The position numbers and the translations under genes were made by a program. The notes under the pieces were generated by a model, which saw only the letters and a program-made list of their open reading frames with translations, searched no databases and was not told the origin of the DNA. Of a DNA stretch of 64,000 bases, positions 39,842 through 50,389 are shown in pieces. Positions within the stretch are counted from its first letter, which is position 1, and every line of letters begins with the position of its first letter. This DNA comes from Isochrysis galbana (taxonomy: Eukaryota; Haptophyta; Isochrysidales; Isochrysidaceae): contig CM030932.1 of the NCBI GenBank assembly GCA_018136815.1, positions 1,522,793 through 1,586,792 of the forward strand. Direction: 5' to 3'.

Positions 39842-40867
39842 ATGCTGTGGGCGACACTTGTACTGGCGCCGGCATTGCTGGGCGCGGGCGGGTGGCCGAG
39901 TCGGCCCAACCACCACGCGCTCCTAGCCGCCGCGTTCCGCGCGGCTTCGCCCTCAATGCAGTCGGACTGGGTCGAGGCGACCGTCTTCTTTGACCCACCG
40001 ATGTCGGGTAAATTCCTCCCGCCCTTATCTGGAGAAGACTACTTGCACTGCAGCGATGAGACGGTGGAGATTCACGCCGCTCTTATCCATGAGCAGCTCC
40101 GTGCTCAGGCAGCCCTAATGCGGAAGTCGGCGCTCACTCGTGACCTCGCTGAGCGGACAGTGCTCGCCCATCCTACACTGAGCGAGGTTGTGGCATCAGT
40201 AATAATCGAAAAGCTCCGCGCCGTCATGCCATCTCAATCGCCTGAGACAGAGGCTCTTGAGCAAGAGATGATTCACCTGCTTTCGATGCCCCGCCTCTTG
40301 CGCTGTCTGGTGTGCGACTTGTACAAGATTGTGAGCATTGACCCTGCTTCGGATGGCATGTTGCAACCGTTGCTCTTTTTCAAGGGTTTCCATGCCATGT
40401 GCTTGTATCACGTCGCCCACGCACTGTGGATGCGGAATGGGCCGGCGGATCGCTTCGCTGCATTAAGACTGCAGTCCTTCGGCGCAGAGCTCTTTTCAGT
40501 CGACATCCATCCGGCAGCACAAATAGGACCTGGAGTGATGCTGGATCATGCATCTGGAATTGTCATAGGTGGCACCGCAATTGTTGGCAGCGACATTTAC
40601 ATGCTGCACCAGGTGACGCTAGGTGCCACAGGTAAACCAATGTATGGTGCTAAACGCCACCCAACGATTAGCGATGGTGTGATTCTCGGTGCCGGGGCGA
40701 CTGTGCTCGGGGATATTATTATAGGCAAGGGGGTGACTGTCGGTGCAAGCGCTGTTGTGACTCGCCCCGTGCCACACGGATGCACCGTTGTGGGGGTGAA
40801 CAAAATCCTGGACAACAGTGAGCAAAAGGAGGATGGCGATGACTTCACGTGGTTCTATGACATCTGA
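39842..40867 (+). CDS. Serine O-acetyltransferase with plastid-type leader
   Basis: A single exon encodes 341 residues. The N-terminal helical domain (DYLHCSDETVEIHAALIHEQ, LRCLVCDLYKI) precedes the left-handed beta-helix of the CysE family: DIHPAAQIGPGVMLDHASGI, VIGGTAIVGSDIYMLHQVTL, GKPMYGAKRHPTISDGVILG, AGATVLGDIIIGKGVTVGAS. The catalytic His (LDHASG) and the second conserved His (LHQVTLG) are present. It makes O-acetylserine from serine and acetyl-CoA for cysteine synthesis. The first ATG gives a hydrophobic leader (LWATLVLAPALLGAGG) followed by HHALLAAAFRAASPS. This signal peptide plus an F-containing cleavage motif is like the plastid leaders of algae with red secondary plastids. An upstream GTG in frame is ignored. 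Family length is normal apart from the leader. Confidence 0.93.
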   Translation: MLWATLVLAPALLGAGGWPSRPNHHALLAAAFRAASPSMQSDWVEATVFFDPPMSGKFLPPLSGEDYLHCSDETVEIHAALIHEQLRAQAALMRKSALTRDLAERTVLAHPTLSEVVASVIIEKLRAVMPSQSPETEALEQEMIHLLSMPRLLRCLVCDLYKIVSIDPASDGMLQPLLFFKGFHAMCLYHVAHALWMRNGPADRFAALRLQSFGAELFSVDIHPAAQIGPGVMLDHASGIVIGGTAIVGSDIYMLHQVTLGATGKPMYGAKRHPTISDGVILGAGATVLGDIIIGKGVTVGASAVVTRPVPHGCTVVGVNKILDNSEQKEDGDDFTWFYDI

Positions 40868-41250
40868 CTGTTCGCCTTTTTTGCGTCCATGACAGCTCGA
40901 TAGATGCCTTTTGCCATTGAGCTGAACGCTCAAATGTACGCTTGCAGGTTGGAGGTGGACATCCCCCCATCCCATTCAAAAGCCTCAAGCGCATGCACAG
41001 GTGCCACCTCACGCGGAGTCTATGCATGGTCCAAGGCCGAACGGTTAGAGTTGTCGTTCGCTAATGCACCTTCGAGCCTATACTCAATCTACGTCAATCG
41101 TTAATCGCCACCTCTCATTTCCACTCATCATGGTCTAGAATTGGACTATCATCTAAGCTTTTCCCAATCACTAGCTCAAAACAAAAACGAAATAAAAAAT
41201 GAATTGATTGGTGGCAGTTCCTTCTATGCGGGCTTCAGCTAAATTCATCA
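40868..41250. other. 3' flank of the serine acetyltransferase gene
   Basis: No gene is seen. An AT-rich stretch at 41160-41220 lies before the truncated element-N hairpin. Confidence 0.4.
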
Positions 41251-41500
41251 GTTTATACTTAGTTCGCCCATGGGGGGGGGGCACGTAAACCTCCCAGACA
41301 AGGCCACAGGCACGCCTGAATCACACGCCTGGGACATCACTGGCCACTGGCCCTCCACCCTGGTCGACAAGCAAAGAGGTGCTGCGTTGGGGCCGCTGAA
41401 GGTCGACTGGAGCTGGCTGCTGGGGACTCCTGATCAGGGGTATCCAAGTGAGGAGGGGCGGGTCAGAGCGATGGGCCGGAAGGCTACTCGGTGACGTCGT
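41251..41500. repeat. Rearranged element-N pieces
   Basis: GTTTATACTTAGTTCGCCCATGG at 41251-41273 is the 3' half of the hairpin plus start region in plus orientation. The following 41385-41490 (GGTCGACTGGAGCTGGCTG, GGACTCCTGATCAGGGG) matches the N module in minus orientation. The two parts point in opposite directions. Confidence 0.55.
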
Positions 41501-41767
41501 ATCGATGGCTTTTGTCGCGGTGGTGGCATTCAAGCTCACTACCCGGGCCAGGTAGCGGAGTGACAGCCCAATGCCAATGGGTCATCTCAAAGCGTCACTG
41601 TCACGGATGGTTTTGCGTGGTGTGCACCCTAGAACTTATATTGGGATGCGGAGGGGGAGAGGGCCGCGTGAGTCGAGCCGTGATCTCCCCCCCCTTCTCT
41701 CCTTGTTCGCTTGTGTGAGTCTCCCACGCAATCCCCCCGTGTGTGCGTTTGATTTGTGAGCGATACT

Positions 41768-42037
41768 GTTAGTGTGCCCTGTGCGTTCAGTGGCCCCCTT
41801 TGGTATCTTTTCACTTGTGATGAAGTAACAGGCATGCGCGGCGCGCCGCGCCGCGGTCTCATCCTCAAGCCACAGGGGCTACAAGACACACACCGGACCA
41901 TGAAACTAGGACCGAACACGGGATATACCCGCCTGGCACACACCATACACACGAGGATAGACCGGCTGTACTCCTACCATAGCCGAGCCACCGACAAATT
42001 TCAATGGCACAAAATGGGGCGACTATTCCTATTCTGA
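41768..42037 (+). pseudogene. Shared ~110-bp segment joined to a LINE endonuclease fragment
   Basis: 41768-41878 matches 32459-32560 (GTTAGTGTGCCCT to CCTCAAGCCACAGGGG). From 41880 the plus frame reads LQDTHRTMKLGPNTGYTRLA, then HTIHTRIDRLYSY and FQWHK. This matches the LINE endonuclease segment DAHHTMRLGPNAGYTRMA / TIHTRIDRIYHS. About 50 codons remain. The same segment precedes a different LINE part at 32561. Confidence 0.7.
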
Positions 42038-42130
42038 CTGTGAATCATAATTTATCTTTTCTCTTTCTGGCATTTCACTGGGGGGTTCCGGAAGAGACTG
42101 TGCGCCGCAGGAGTTGAGAGGCGCTCGCGG

Positions 42131-44136
42131 ATGGACTGCTGGGGTTGCCGCGCAGCACACGCTCGATTCTGCGCCGTGTGCGTGCAGCATGCGGCGGCGG
42201 AGCGCGAGAAAAGCCTCGCAGACGTCGAGAATGAGAACCGGAGGCTGCAGAACATCATCGTCGCCGGCATTAGCAAGAGGGCACGCCTGCTCATGCAGGC
42301 GCACGAGAAGCGGGAGCACGAGAAGCTTGTGGCGCAGCTCTCGAGCAGCCTAGCGACGGTGCGGTGCGAAACGGACCAGCTGGCGATCACGGTGAATGAG
42401 CTCCGCCACATGGCCAGGCGCTCGAGTGCTCGCTTCGCCAGAGTCCAGGCTACATCGCCTGGGTGTGCAATGGCAAGTACACTGGAGAGTGTAGAGCTGC
42501 CACTGTGTGAGCCCTCTGGGGATCATTGTGCGCATTTCACGCGCGATGCATGTCTGTCACGACGAACGGAAGGCATCGTACGCACAGATAGGAAGGCCGA
42601 GGCTCTGCGGCACAAGCTCTCTGAGAGACGACGTCTCCTTCTGTGGGACTTGTTGGGATGGGCCACCGTGCCCTCATCCTTGACACCTCCTGCCCAAAGT
42701 AAAGGTGCTGTGTCAGATGGCAGTACTTTCCGAGAACCGATTCCTCAAATTGCAGGCACCGAGCCGGGCTCAGAATCTGTGCCGCAGGTCCATCTTACAC
42801 TTGTGCTCTTTCAGCACTTGACGCTTCCTCCTCCACTCACAACGCTGGGGCAGTGTCATACCGCTGCTGTGCAATGCACACCACTGTCGGTGCTTCTAGG
42901 CCCGTCGGTGCCACAGCGACTTCCAGAGGCCGAAGCTCAGGTGCCTCACCTCGCATTTGTGTTCCATCGGTCCATTAGCGTGCGTTCTGCCTTGTGTCTA
43001 GGCCTATAGTGCTGCTTGGGCCGGTCAGCTACCGCCCGATGATTACTTGTCGTCATGGGGTTTGATGCCAAGAACACATGATGCCGCACGCAGGCGACTC
43101 TCTTTGGCTACTCTGCTCTGATCATGCAGCTTTGCGCCAAGTATCTTGCCATGCGGCCGCCTTTATATCAAATTGTTTTCCAGGTGAAAGTCTCGATCAA
43201 ACCAAAAGTGTTGTCCAAACGGCTGGGTCGCGGAGTCCCACCCCATGACTGCGAGGCTTCCAATTCCTTTCACCAACCTTGGGCGATACCATCCCTGCTA
43301 TGCAACCACGTATGCGTTTGAAGATGGCGTCGCTTCTTGCTCTCACCGAATAGCCACTCTATGCTCTACCTCCTGCAACTAAATAGGGTTCACACTCGCT
43401 CCTGTGGCATCATGGCGACCACAAAGCTCTTGCACTTCGGCCTGATCAGATGGGCTCCGAGGAATGGATCCAAGCGGCAGCCATGCTGCGAGCGAATGCG
43501 GCCTATCTTTTGAAACATTTTCTTGCAGAAAGAGGATCGGGTGCAGCGGCTGCGCTCTCAGGGCACGTTCTCACCAACCTCACGCGCTTATGCAAGGTAA
43601 TGAAAGCTGCCTAGCCTATTTTGCCACCGGGCTTCTCGCTGCGCGCGGCCAACACCAATGCTGCGCACCAGGGCGTCCTTTGCTTTGACTGCGCCAACAC
43701 GGGCTTGGGTGCTCTGGGCTGCGTATCGCAACTAGTTGTCCAAATCTGCGCATTTGACGCCTGGCCCCTAGTCCAAACACCCTCATGTTGCCTCGCATGA
43801 GATGTTCGCATGTCTCGATGATTGAGGCAGGCGACACGCCCAATGGGGCGAGGCCCGCAATAGCAATGCCTCTTGTCTCAACGACCTGTTGACACGCAGG
43901 CTTGCCCTCTCCGTGGATTGTAGATTCCATGTCTCGCTTGGGAATTGCACGTTGATTGTGTCCAGCTCAACTGGCAATTGCCTTGGGCCCCCGTGCCCCT
44001 TCATGTTCCTGTTCGTAATCACACCGAGGCTGACCCATCGGCAGATTGGGACGTTATCGAACGCCCAAGCGTCCCGACGCCTGCGCAACTTGATGACCTC
44101 ACACAGTGGGAAGCGGCCCAGTGGCAAGAGACGTGA
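42131..44136 (+). CDS. ATG14/UVRAG-like subunit of the class III PI3-kinase complex
   Basis: The first exon starts MDCWGCRAAHARFCAVCVQH, the CxxC...CxxC N-terminal motif of Atg14/Barkor. A long coiled coil follows (REKSLADVENENRRLQ to DQLAITVNELRHM), then RHKLSERRRLLLWDLLG, corresponding to the RR-x-L...L segment before the membrane-binding half. Later exons fit the family by order and pattern: LPPDDYLSSWGL (near 43030), ATLFGYSALIMQLCAKYLAM (43100-43180), EWIQAAAMLRANAAYLLKHF to HVLTNLTRLCK (43451-43596, ending at a GTAATG donor), and the last exon ADPSADWDVIERPSVP ending at 44136. The protein would direct Vps34-Vps15-Vps30 to autophagosome or endosome membranes. The middle exon borders (42660-43100) are not resolved. 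UVRAG/Vps38 is the alternative. Confidence 0.72.
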
Positions 44137-44667
44137 TCTCAGCCTTGTGGCTTGTGGTTGTTGCCGGCGGATTGCCGGCTCGTGGGGGGGGAATAGCACA
44201 GCGAAATCAGTCATAAATAAATTTTAGAGAGAATTTTGTTCTTGGAGGTTGTAGGTGTAGGAGGTTGAGGCGAACGAACACACCGGCCCTCTTGCTGAGT
44301 TGAAGAGAGCCTTGGGTTGCTCTCGGTCTTTGTTTGGCGATCAGCGTCTCATACCTCCAAACCTCTAATTTCCCTTGTTGCAGGCGGAGTGGGCTGGCTG
44401 TGGCTGTGGTTGTGAACTGAGACTCAAAGGATTGTTGATACATGGGATGGGGTACACCAGGGGCGACCGTGCTCACAGAGGGCTGAGCACAGGGAGCGCT
44501 GGGGCTGGAGGGAGGCGTGGCACCGGCGGGGACACCGCTCGCACGAGCATGGGGCGAAGACGGGCGAGAGAGCTCGCCCAGAGCCCCAGGGAGTGCGGCC
44601 ATGGGCCATGGGCGCGACTCTCGGAACTCTGGGAAAGATATAAATACTACTAGTAGTAAATAAATAA
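44137..44667. other. Unassigned intergenic stretch
   Basis: No gene that I can support. Overlapping minus frames (44207-44710) are Pro/Ser/Ala-rich, of the style of repeat-derived sequence. Confidence 0.3.
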
Positions 44668-45240
44668 ACCTTTTAATATTCTCGCCTCGCTCGTGGCCTA
44701 TGAACTCCACCGTGTATCCAAGCCTGTACTCCCTTGTGCCCCCCCCCCTAACCTGCCTTGCGGCTCATCCCCTTGTGCACTACTTAGGGGCCTGGGTTGT
44801 GAACCGCCATGCGCTAAAAAAAAGGCAATATGTATACCGCGCGGTCGCGCGGATCCGCGACACATCAAGACAGAGACAAGCCACCCAGCGGCACAGGAGG
44901 AGGGAGTTAACACACCGCTGGGGGCAGGTGCACTCCGCCCGACCCTACCCCCCCACACACATCCTAAGCCCCTAAGTAGAGCTGACGAATTGGGATGGCC
45001 CATAGGGCCTGAGGGCAATGAGGAGGGTGGCAAGCCGGCGGCAGGCGCGGCTGAAGAGACGACTTCGGAGACGCTGACGGGCTGGAGCCCGTCAGCAGAG
45101 GAAGGCGGGCAGGCGGGCTTGAGCGAGGGCGAGGACGGCGGCGAGAGCGACATCGAGCGAGCGGCGAGAGGCGAGGGTGAGTGTGAGGAGGGCTGTGGTG
45201 GCAGGGGCTGGTGAGGAGAGGCGAGGCTGTAGGGTATGAG
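44668..45240. repeat. LINE 3'-end module (-) and acidic coding-like repeat segment (+)
   Basis: The minus strand ends GAGGCGAGAATATTAAAAGG at 44668, the 3' terminus seen at 6140, 17870, 30770 and 60110. From 44978 the plus frame gives ADELGWPIGPEGNEEGG, TTSETLTGWSPSAEEGGQAG and SEGEDGGESDIE, an acidic segment also present at 32665-32825. It may be part of the LINE N-terminal region. No intact ORF is present. Confidence 0.5.
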
Positions 45241-45259
45241 TGTTACGAGAGCGAGAACG

Positions 45260-45660
45260 ACGAGAGCGAGAGCGACGGATGACGACTGACGACAAGACGA
45301 CGGACAACGGACACCCAGGAAAACACTCCGACTCTCGCCCCACGACTTTCTCACATAACTCGACTGAAATCAAACCCAAACACTCCGGCCAGACGACGAC
45401 GGACGACGATCAGAAGGCGATCTGTCGGCGATCCCGTGTGGAAGGGGAATCGCACCATAACGGAAACGAGGGGCAATCCTGCCGCACAGGATTCCAAAAG
45501 ACTTATCGAATAAGACGAGAGAGATGCGGTGTGCCTAAGGGGGAGATGTGCCTAAGGGGGAGATGCGAAGAGATTGCAAATTAAACCTGATTGCAATCAC
45601 TGAAGTAGATAGAGAAACGCGGAGAAGATATAGCGAATTAAACCTATTCGCGAGGCGCCT
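45260..45660. repeat. Repeat segment shared (inverted) with 61340-61560
   Basis: CGATCAGAAGGCGATC, GAAGGGGAATCGCACCATAA, CGAGGGGCAATCCTGCCGC and the AAATTAAACCT motif recur on the opposite strand at 61340-61560. It truncates the RT domain of the LINE at its left edge. It looks like part of another LTR- or inverted-repeat-type element. Confidence 0.6.
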
Positions 45661-48600
45661 AGGACTAGCGCTTGGTTGTATAGCTGCGTTAGCAGCGGCG
45701 CTGCTAGCTTCTCGTGCGCCTTATACACTTCTGCCGGCAACCCATCCGGGCCCGCGCTCTTTCCCGAGCCGATGCTCTTTATGGCCTGTCTGGTTTCTTC
45801 TACGTCGATGGCGCCCTCCAGCCTTCGGCGATCCAGGTCGCTTAGCGGGCGGTCAGCCAGCGTCGCCTCCAGTTGGGGTATGCGCTGAGCGCTTTTGGGG
45901 GAATACAACCAAACATAGTATTTGCGAAATTCCCTTCTTATTTCTTTGTCCGCAGTAACTGTGTCGTTCTGAGAGTGCACGGGAGCGTCCCATGTTCCCG
46001 TGCGGTATAGCTCCTTAACGCTTGCTTTCCATTTACGTGATTTTAGCTGTGCAAAAAACTCTTTTGAGTGTAAGTCTTCTCGGCGGAGCTGTCGATAGAG
46101 CGGGAGGTTTTTGAGCGGAATTCTTCCCCTCTCCTCCGCTAGCTCCAATTGCGTTTTCGCGAGCTCTGCCGTGAGTCTCTCATCCGGTCCTCGTTTCGCA
46201 AGACGAATATTGAGTCTCACGGCTTTGAGCTCCAGCTCAGATTGTAGGGTAGGTTTTCGTCTCGCCGCCGTCTCCTCCCTCAGGAATGTAACTATGTTCT
46301 CTTTAGTATCGGCCCATACAGTCTCTATGTCTTTCCCCTCGCCAAGCTTTCGGCTGGCGGTTTGGAGCAATAGTTCTACCGTTTTCAGCGCTCCCTTCTC
46401 GTGTATTATGCCTAAGTCTATCGGCTTGTCGAAGTTCCTTCCCTTCCTGTATCTCGGCGTTTCAAAAAGGGCAAGGACGGGGAGGTGGTCTGACGCGGCT
46501 TTGCCGGAAAACAAGTCCGGGCACGGTCCATGGTGCTGCCATTGAAAGGCATCTGTGTCTTTGCTATGGTATATGCGATCAATTCTCGTGTGGATGGTGG
46601 CGGCCATTCTCGTGTAGCCAGCGTTTGGTCCCAAGCGCATCGTATGATGGGCGTCTTGGAGTCTATGCCTTCTAGCTAGTGCTTTCCATTTTTCGCCGTG
46701 TGTATTGGAGTAGGGCGTGTCGCCCACTCTTCGGGTGTCGTGTGCGCTGTTCTCTACGCAGTTCAAGTCGCCCCCAATTATAGTTGGAGTAGGGTCGAGA
46801 GTGGCTAGCTTTTGGCTAAGTTCGGCTATTTGCCTTCCGCGAGGCCCGGGTTGTGCGCTGAGATATATGGATATTATACGATATTGTATGTCGTCTATGT
46901 TTATTCTCACTGATATACATCTCCCTTTTAACATCACTTCTAGGGTCTCCTTCCTAGCGGCTATCCTTTCAGCTGTTTCTCTGATCGCCACCGCGACTCC
47001 GCTAGCAGGGTCCCCTAGCTCTCCTGGGGCGGCAAACCACAGCCATCCTAGCATGGCGGCTGTCCTATGGGCCCGGAGGTGCGAGCCGTCCTCGTAGGCG
47101 TGTAGCTCCTGTAGGAGTAGAACGTCCACTTTCGCTTTCCGCGCTTGTGATAGCACGGCGGCTAGCTTGCCGCCCTTGGTGCCGTTGATGTTGTACGTCG
47201 CAACGCGGATGGGTCCTTCACCTGGGTATCCAAGGGTGGAGTCAAACCTTAGTCTTGGGCGTAGGGGCATCGCTCTCACTATGGCGAGCACGGTGGCCGC
47301 GGCCGCGATTGCGTTCGCGTACTCTGGGTGGAGGAAGAGGCACGCCGGGCCGTTCAAACAGACGCCCGGAATCTTCTTATGCGGATGAAGGTGGCAGCGG
47401 ATCGTGCACTTATTGTCGATCCACGCTCCTGGAACATCGTGCGAAAGATTGCATCGCACTCCGCGCTTGTTCCTGAGGCACAGCCCCTGAGTGAAGCGCG
47501 CACATTGCTTGGGGGGACCTTTCCCCAGGGCCTCGTGTGCCGATTTCGGGCGGGGGTTAAGTCGTTGTGCTTCATTTCGTGCGCGGCGCTTTGCCGCTTC
47601 TTGCTCGCATTCGCAGATGCGGGCCGAGTTAGGGAGGCCTTTCGCCACCTCCGGTCTCCAGCCTTTGCAGCCCCGCAGGCTGCCGTGGATCATGAGCTTG
47701 TGGGTAGACTGGATGGTTGCCGGCATGCTGATCTCCTTGCACGCTCTAACGGCGTAGTTGACCGGGATAGTCTTCCCGCCAGTTTGAAGCAGCAGCTTTC
47801 GGGGGAAGCTTCCGTCGAGGAACGAGCCTTGGCCCGCCGAGACATAAAGATGCCAGCGGGTCGAGTAGGCCGCCTTAGATACGAACGTGCCGGCTCCGCC
47901 TTCGAGCTTCATGCGCTCGCGGTTGCCCTTCAAGAAGGTAAGTCCTACCTTTTCGATTGCGAGGATGATTGCGCTTAGATTGATTTGGGCCGCTTGCGCT
48001 AGGCCTTCGGCTTCGATGACCAAATGTGCCGCGACATCTTGAAGGGCGTTATACAGCGCCTTGCGCGACGAGGAGCCTTTTTTGTTGATCTTCTCATCGA
48101 TGGATTCGACTTTAATGTTGACCGAAATGTCGGTTTGGTTGACGCGGAGTGTGGTGATGTCGCCATATCGCTCCTTGAATTGTTGCGCGCAGTCTTCGTT
48201 CACGGCGATGTGCCATGGTCCGCGGATGGAGCGGGCCCAAAAGTCCGGCTCAGGGTCGACACCTTCGAGCTCCAAGAGGAGCTCCACAATTGCAGCGTAG
48301 ACGGTGGTTTCCAGGAAGGTGTAGTCGCCCTCCTGGTGGAAGGACAAGTCGAAAGTTGCGTCTGACTCCATGTGGCCTTGCTCCTCATCTGAGGGCGGCT
48401 CCTGAGTGGCAAGGGCGGTCGAGGGCGGTGAGGCTATGTGTGGGTCCGTGTGGGCATTTGTTGGGGCGGTGTGGTGTGCGTCCCGAGACGCAACCAAGCA
48501 GTCTCTCGTCCGTGTGTTGTTGTGCTGTGTTGTTTGTGGGTCAGTGTCTTTGTGCGCTTTGTTGTTGTTGTTGGATTTGTGCCCATAAGGGCCACCCGGT

Positions 48601-48953
48601 CTCGGGCCGCGCTGCCAGGGCAGCGCGGCCTTCCCCAGGGCGGGAGAGGCCTCTGCCATAAGGCATGCCTGGTGGAGGAGTGGTTCGGCTTGTGTGGTAC
48701 TGTCTCCTTGTCTCCCACAGCCTGTGGCCCACCATGGGGTGGCCCAGCATGGCTGTTGTGGCTGGTGTGGCCGGGGCCACGGGCCGTGCGGCGCGACTGG
48801 GGTCGCGCTCACCTGCTCGGCCTCTGCGGGCGGACGCGGTCGCTTCGCCAGCGACAGCTCCATGGGTACTGGGGGGGCGCCCGCGGCGGGGGGCCCGAAG
48901 GAGAGGTGGGGAGCGGCGGCGCGCTCCATGGCGACCAACTATAAAGTTAGTTG
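45597..48953 (-). mobile_element. LINE with single long ORF, 3'-truncated inside RT
   Basis: The 5' hairpin (48936-48953, minus sense CAACTAACTTTATAGTTG) lies 7 bases before the ATG at 48929, and the ORF runs to 45597. The N terminus is Pro/Thr-rich with a basic patch (AKRPRPP). A conserved globular block (TTVYAAIVELLLELEGVDPE, DFWARSIRGPWHIAVNEDC) follows. Two cysteine/histidine fingers (CARFTQGLCLRNKRGVRCNLSH; CTIRCHLHPHKKIPGVCLNG) suggest RNA binding. The EEP/AP-type endonuclease starts near residue 576: VATYNINGTKGG, LLLQELHAYEDG, IGGDLNC, THTRID-type and SDHLPVLALF. Reverse transcriptase begins SIGSGKSAGPDGLPAEVYKA and is cut off at about 45650 by another repeat. All catalytic endonuclease motifs look intact. 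A partial element N lies directly upstream in the same orientation. Confidence 0.9.
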
Positions 48954-48955
48954 CC

Positions 48956-49960
48956 TAGAGCGCTAATCTCCCTCGCCCGAGCGAGTGGCCGCGGCGAGCC
49001 GCGGCCCTTCCCTCCTGGCTCTGGCGCCCCCGTCTTCTCTTACCTAAACGGGGCGAGAAGACACGTAAACGCCGGAGGGGAGAGCTGCCGCTCCCCCCTC
49101 CCCTCCCTCTTCCCTTTTCCTCCTCTCTTCCCTGCGGCGGGGGCCCATGGCGCGCGCCTGCGGCCCCTCGCTCAGGTCCCCAGATGGCCTGCAGGGCCTG
49201 GGAGCACAGCTCAGGGGGCAGGTGAGGCTGGGGCATGGCCCTGGCCCCTCCTGCCTCTCCCTCGCTGGCGCTTCGAGCCCCTGCGGGTCGACTGGAGCTG
49301 GCTGGGGGGTCCTGATCAGGGGGCCCAGGGGGAGGAGGGGTTGGTCAGAGGAATGGGCAGGCCACGACGGGCCAGGGCGGGCGAGTCAGGCGGGCCTGTG
49401 GGGAGAGGAATGGGTCAGCAGGGCTGTGTGCTCCTGGCAAGCCATCAGGCGTGCCAAGGCGGCTTGCCTTCATTAGGGCGCCACTTCTCGCACCCCCATC
49501 ATACGCTCGGGGCCGTCGCCTTCGCCCTCGCCCTCGCCCTGCTGCAGCCGCTCAACGCGCTCGTGCGCGGCCCGCCCGCCGCCCGCACCACACGCCGCGC
49601 CGTGTGGCGGGTCGCGCACAAGGGGACGGGCTACGCCGTGCTCGCCGTGGGCGTCTACCAGGCCCTCTCGGGGCGCGCCCTCATGCCGAGCCAAGGCGAC
49701 GCCGTTATCGTCGCGTACGGGGTGCTCCTGGGCCTCTCCTTGGGGGTGCTCGCGGGGGGGGGGGGGCTCATGGTAGGGTGAGAGTCCCCACAGGAGGGGA
49801 TTTCTTTTATACCGACGCATCGCGTATTTGGAAACGAGGGGTACCAAATGAAGGCAAACGACCTCAGGAGAGTGGGTGGATCCTCCCCCATGGCAGGGGA
49901 GGAGTGGAGAGAGAGGGGGGCTCGTGCCCCCCCATGGGCGAACTAAGTATAAACTTAGTT
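48956..49960 (-). mobile_element. Element N copy, 3'-truncated, carrying a nested TIR element
   Basis: The hairpin AACTAAGTTTATACTTAGTT (49941-49960) opens the copy on the minus strand, followed by CGCCCATGGGGGGG. The module then runs to GGGAGATTAGCGCT at about 48956, where it meets the LINE hairpin. Comparison with the complete copy at 36969 shows that the 3' third is missing and that 49457-49864 is a later insertion. Confidence 0.8.
49457..49864 (+). mobile_element. 408-bp TIR element carrying a cytochrome-b561-like gene fragment
   Basis: The ends AGGCGGCTTGCCTTCATT and AGGTCGTTTGCCTTCATT (right end reverse-complemented) match at 15 of 18 positions. Comparison with the empty site at 37050-37080 (CTCTCCTGGCACG) shows a 2-bp duplication, CA. 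Inside, 49481-49781 encodes HPHHTLGAVAFALALALLQP, LNALVRGPPAARTTRRAVW, RVAHKGTGYAVLAVGVYQAL and a further hydrophobic segment. This is the two-His transmembrane pattern of eukaryotic cytochrome b561 / DOMON-linked reductases. It is a fragment without start or partner domains, so it is a captured piece rather than a gene. Confidence 0.75.
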
Positions 49961-50389
49961 GTCGTTTACCCATTACCGATGGTGCCCTTCGCACCCCCCT
50001 AGTGAGTGACCGGGCTAATTATGAATTATGAATGTGTTAAAAACTAAATTAGTGGTTAGTGGTACTGATACTAACGCTCAGTCAGATGATTTATTATTAC
50101 GGGGGTGTCTCCACGCTGGCGCTTTGGAGGCATGGGGGTGTACATGGGCTGGTTGCCCGCATCGGCGGCCTGAACGGCGAGAGAGGAGGGGAGCGGCGCG
50201 CGCTCCATGAATCTATCGTTTTAACGATAGTCGACGAATATCCTTATAAAATAGTGAAACGTCCGTCGCCGCGCCTCTGTTCGCTCGCTCGGTGCGTGTG
50301 CGGGACCCTCGCCCTTCCGCCTCACTCCTCGCCCCTCCCCCCCTTTCGCCGACTGAACTCGCGGGGAGGCGTGAGCTGTTCCGATGAGC
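49961..50389. repeat. LINE 5' end (-) and coiled-coil gene promoter region
   Basis: The minus-sense hairpin CTATCGTTAAAACGATAG (50213-50230) lies four bases before an ATG at 50208. The frame MERAPLPSSLAVQAADAGNQ corresponds to the LINE N terminus and fades by about 50100. 50231-50389 is unique and should contain the promoter of the downstream gene. Confidence 0.55.

Noticed and set aside
45092..45379. Minus-strand Ser/Arg/Leu-rich frame near 45.1-45.4 kb as a protein
   Set aside because: It spans two different repeat modules and has no domain. The sense of the module is the acidic plus-strand frame.
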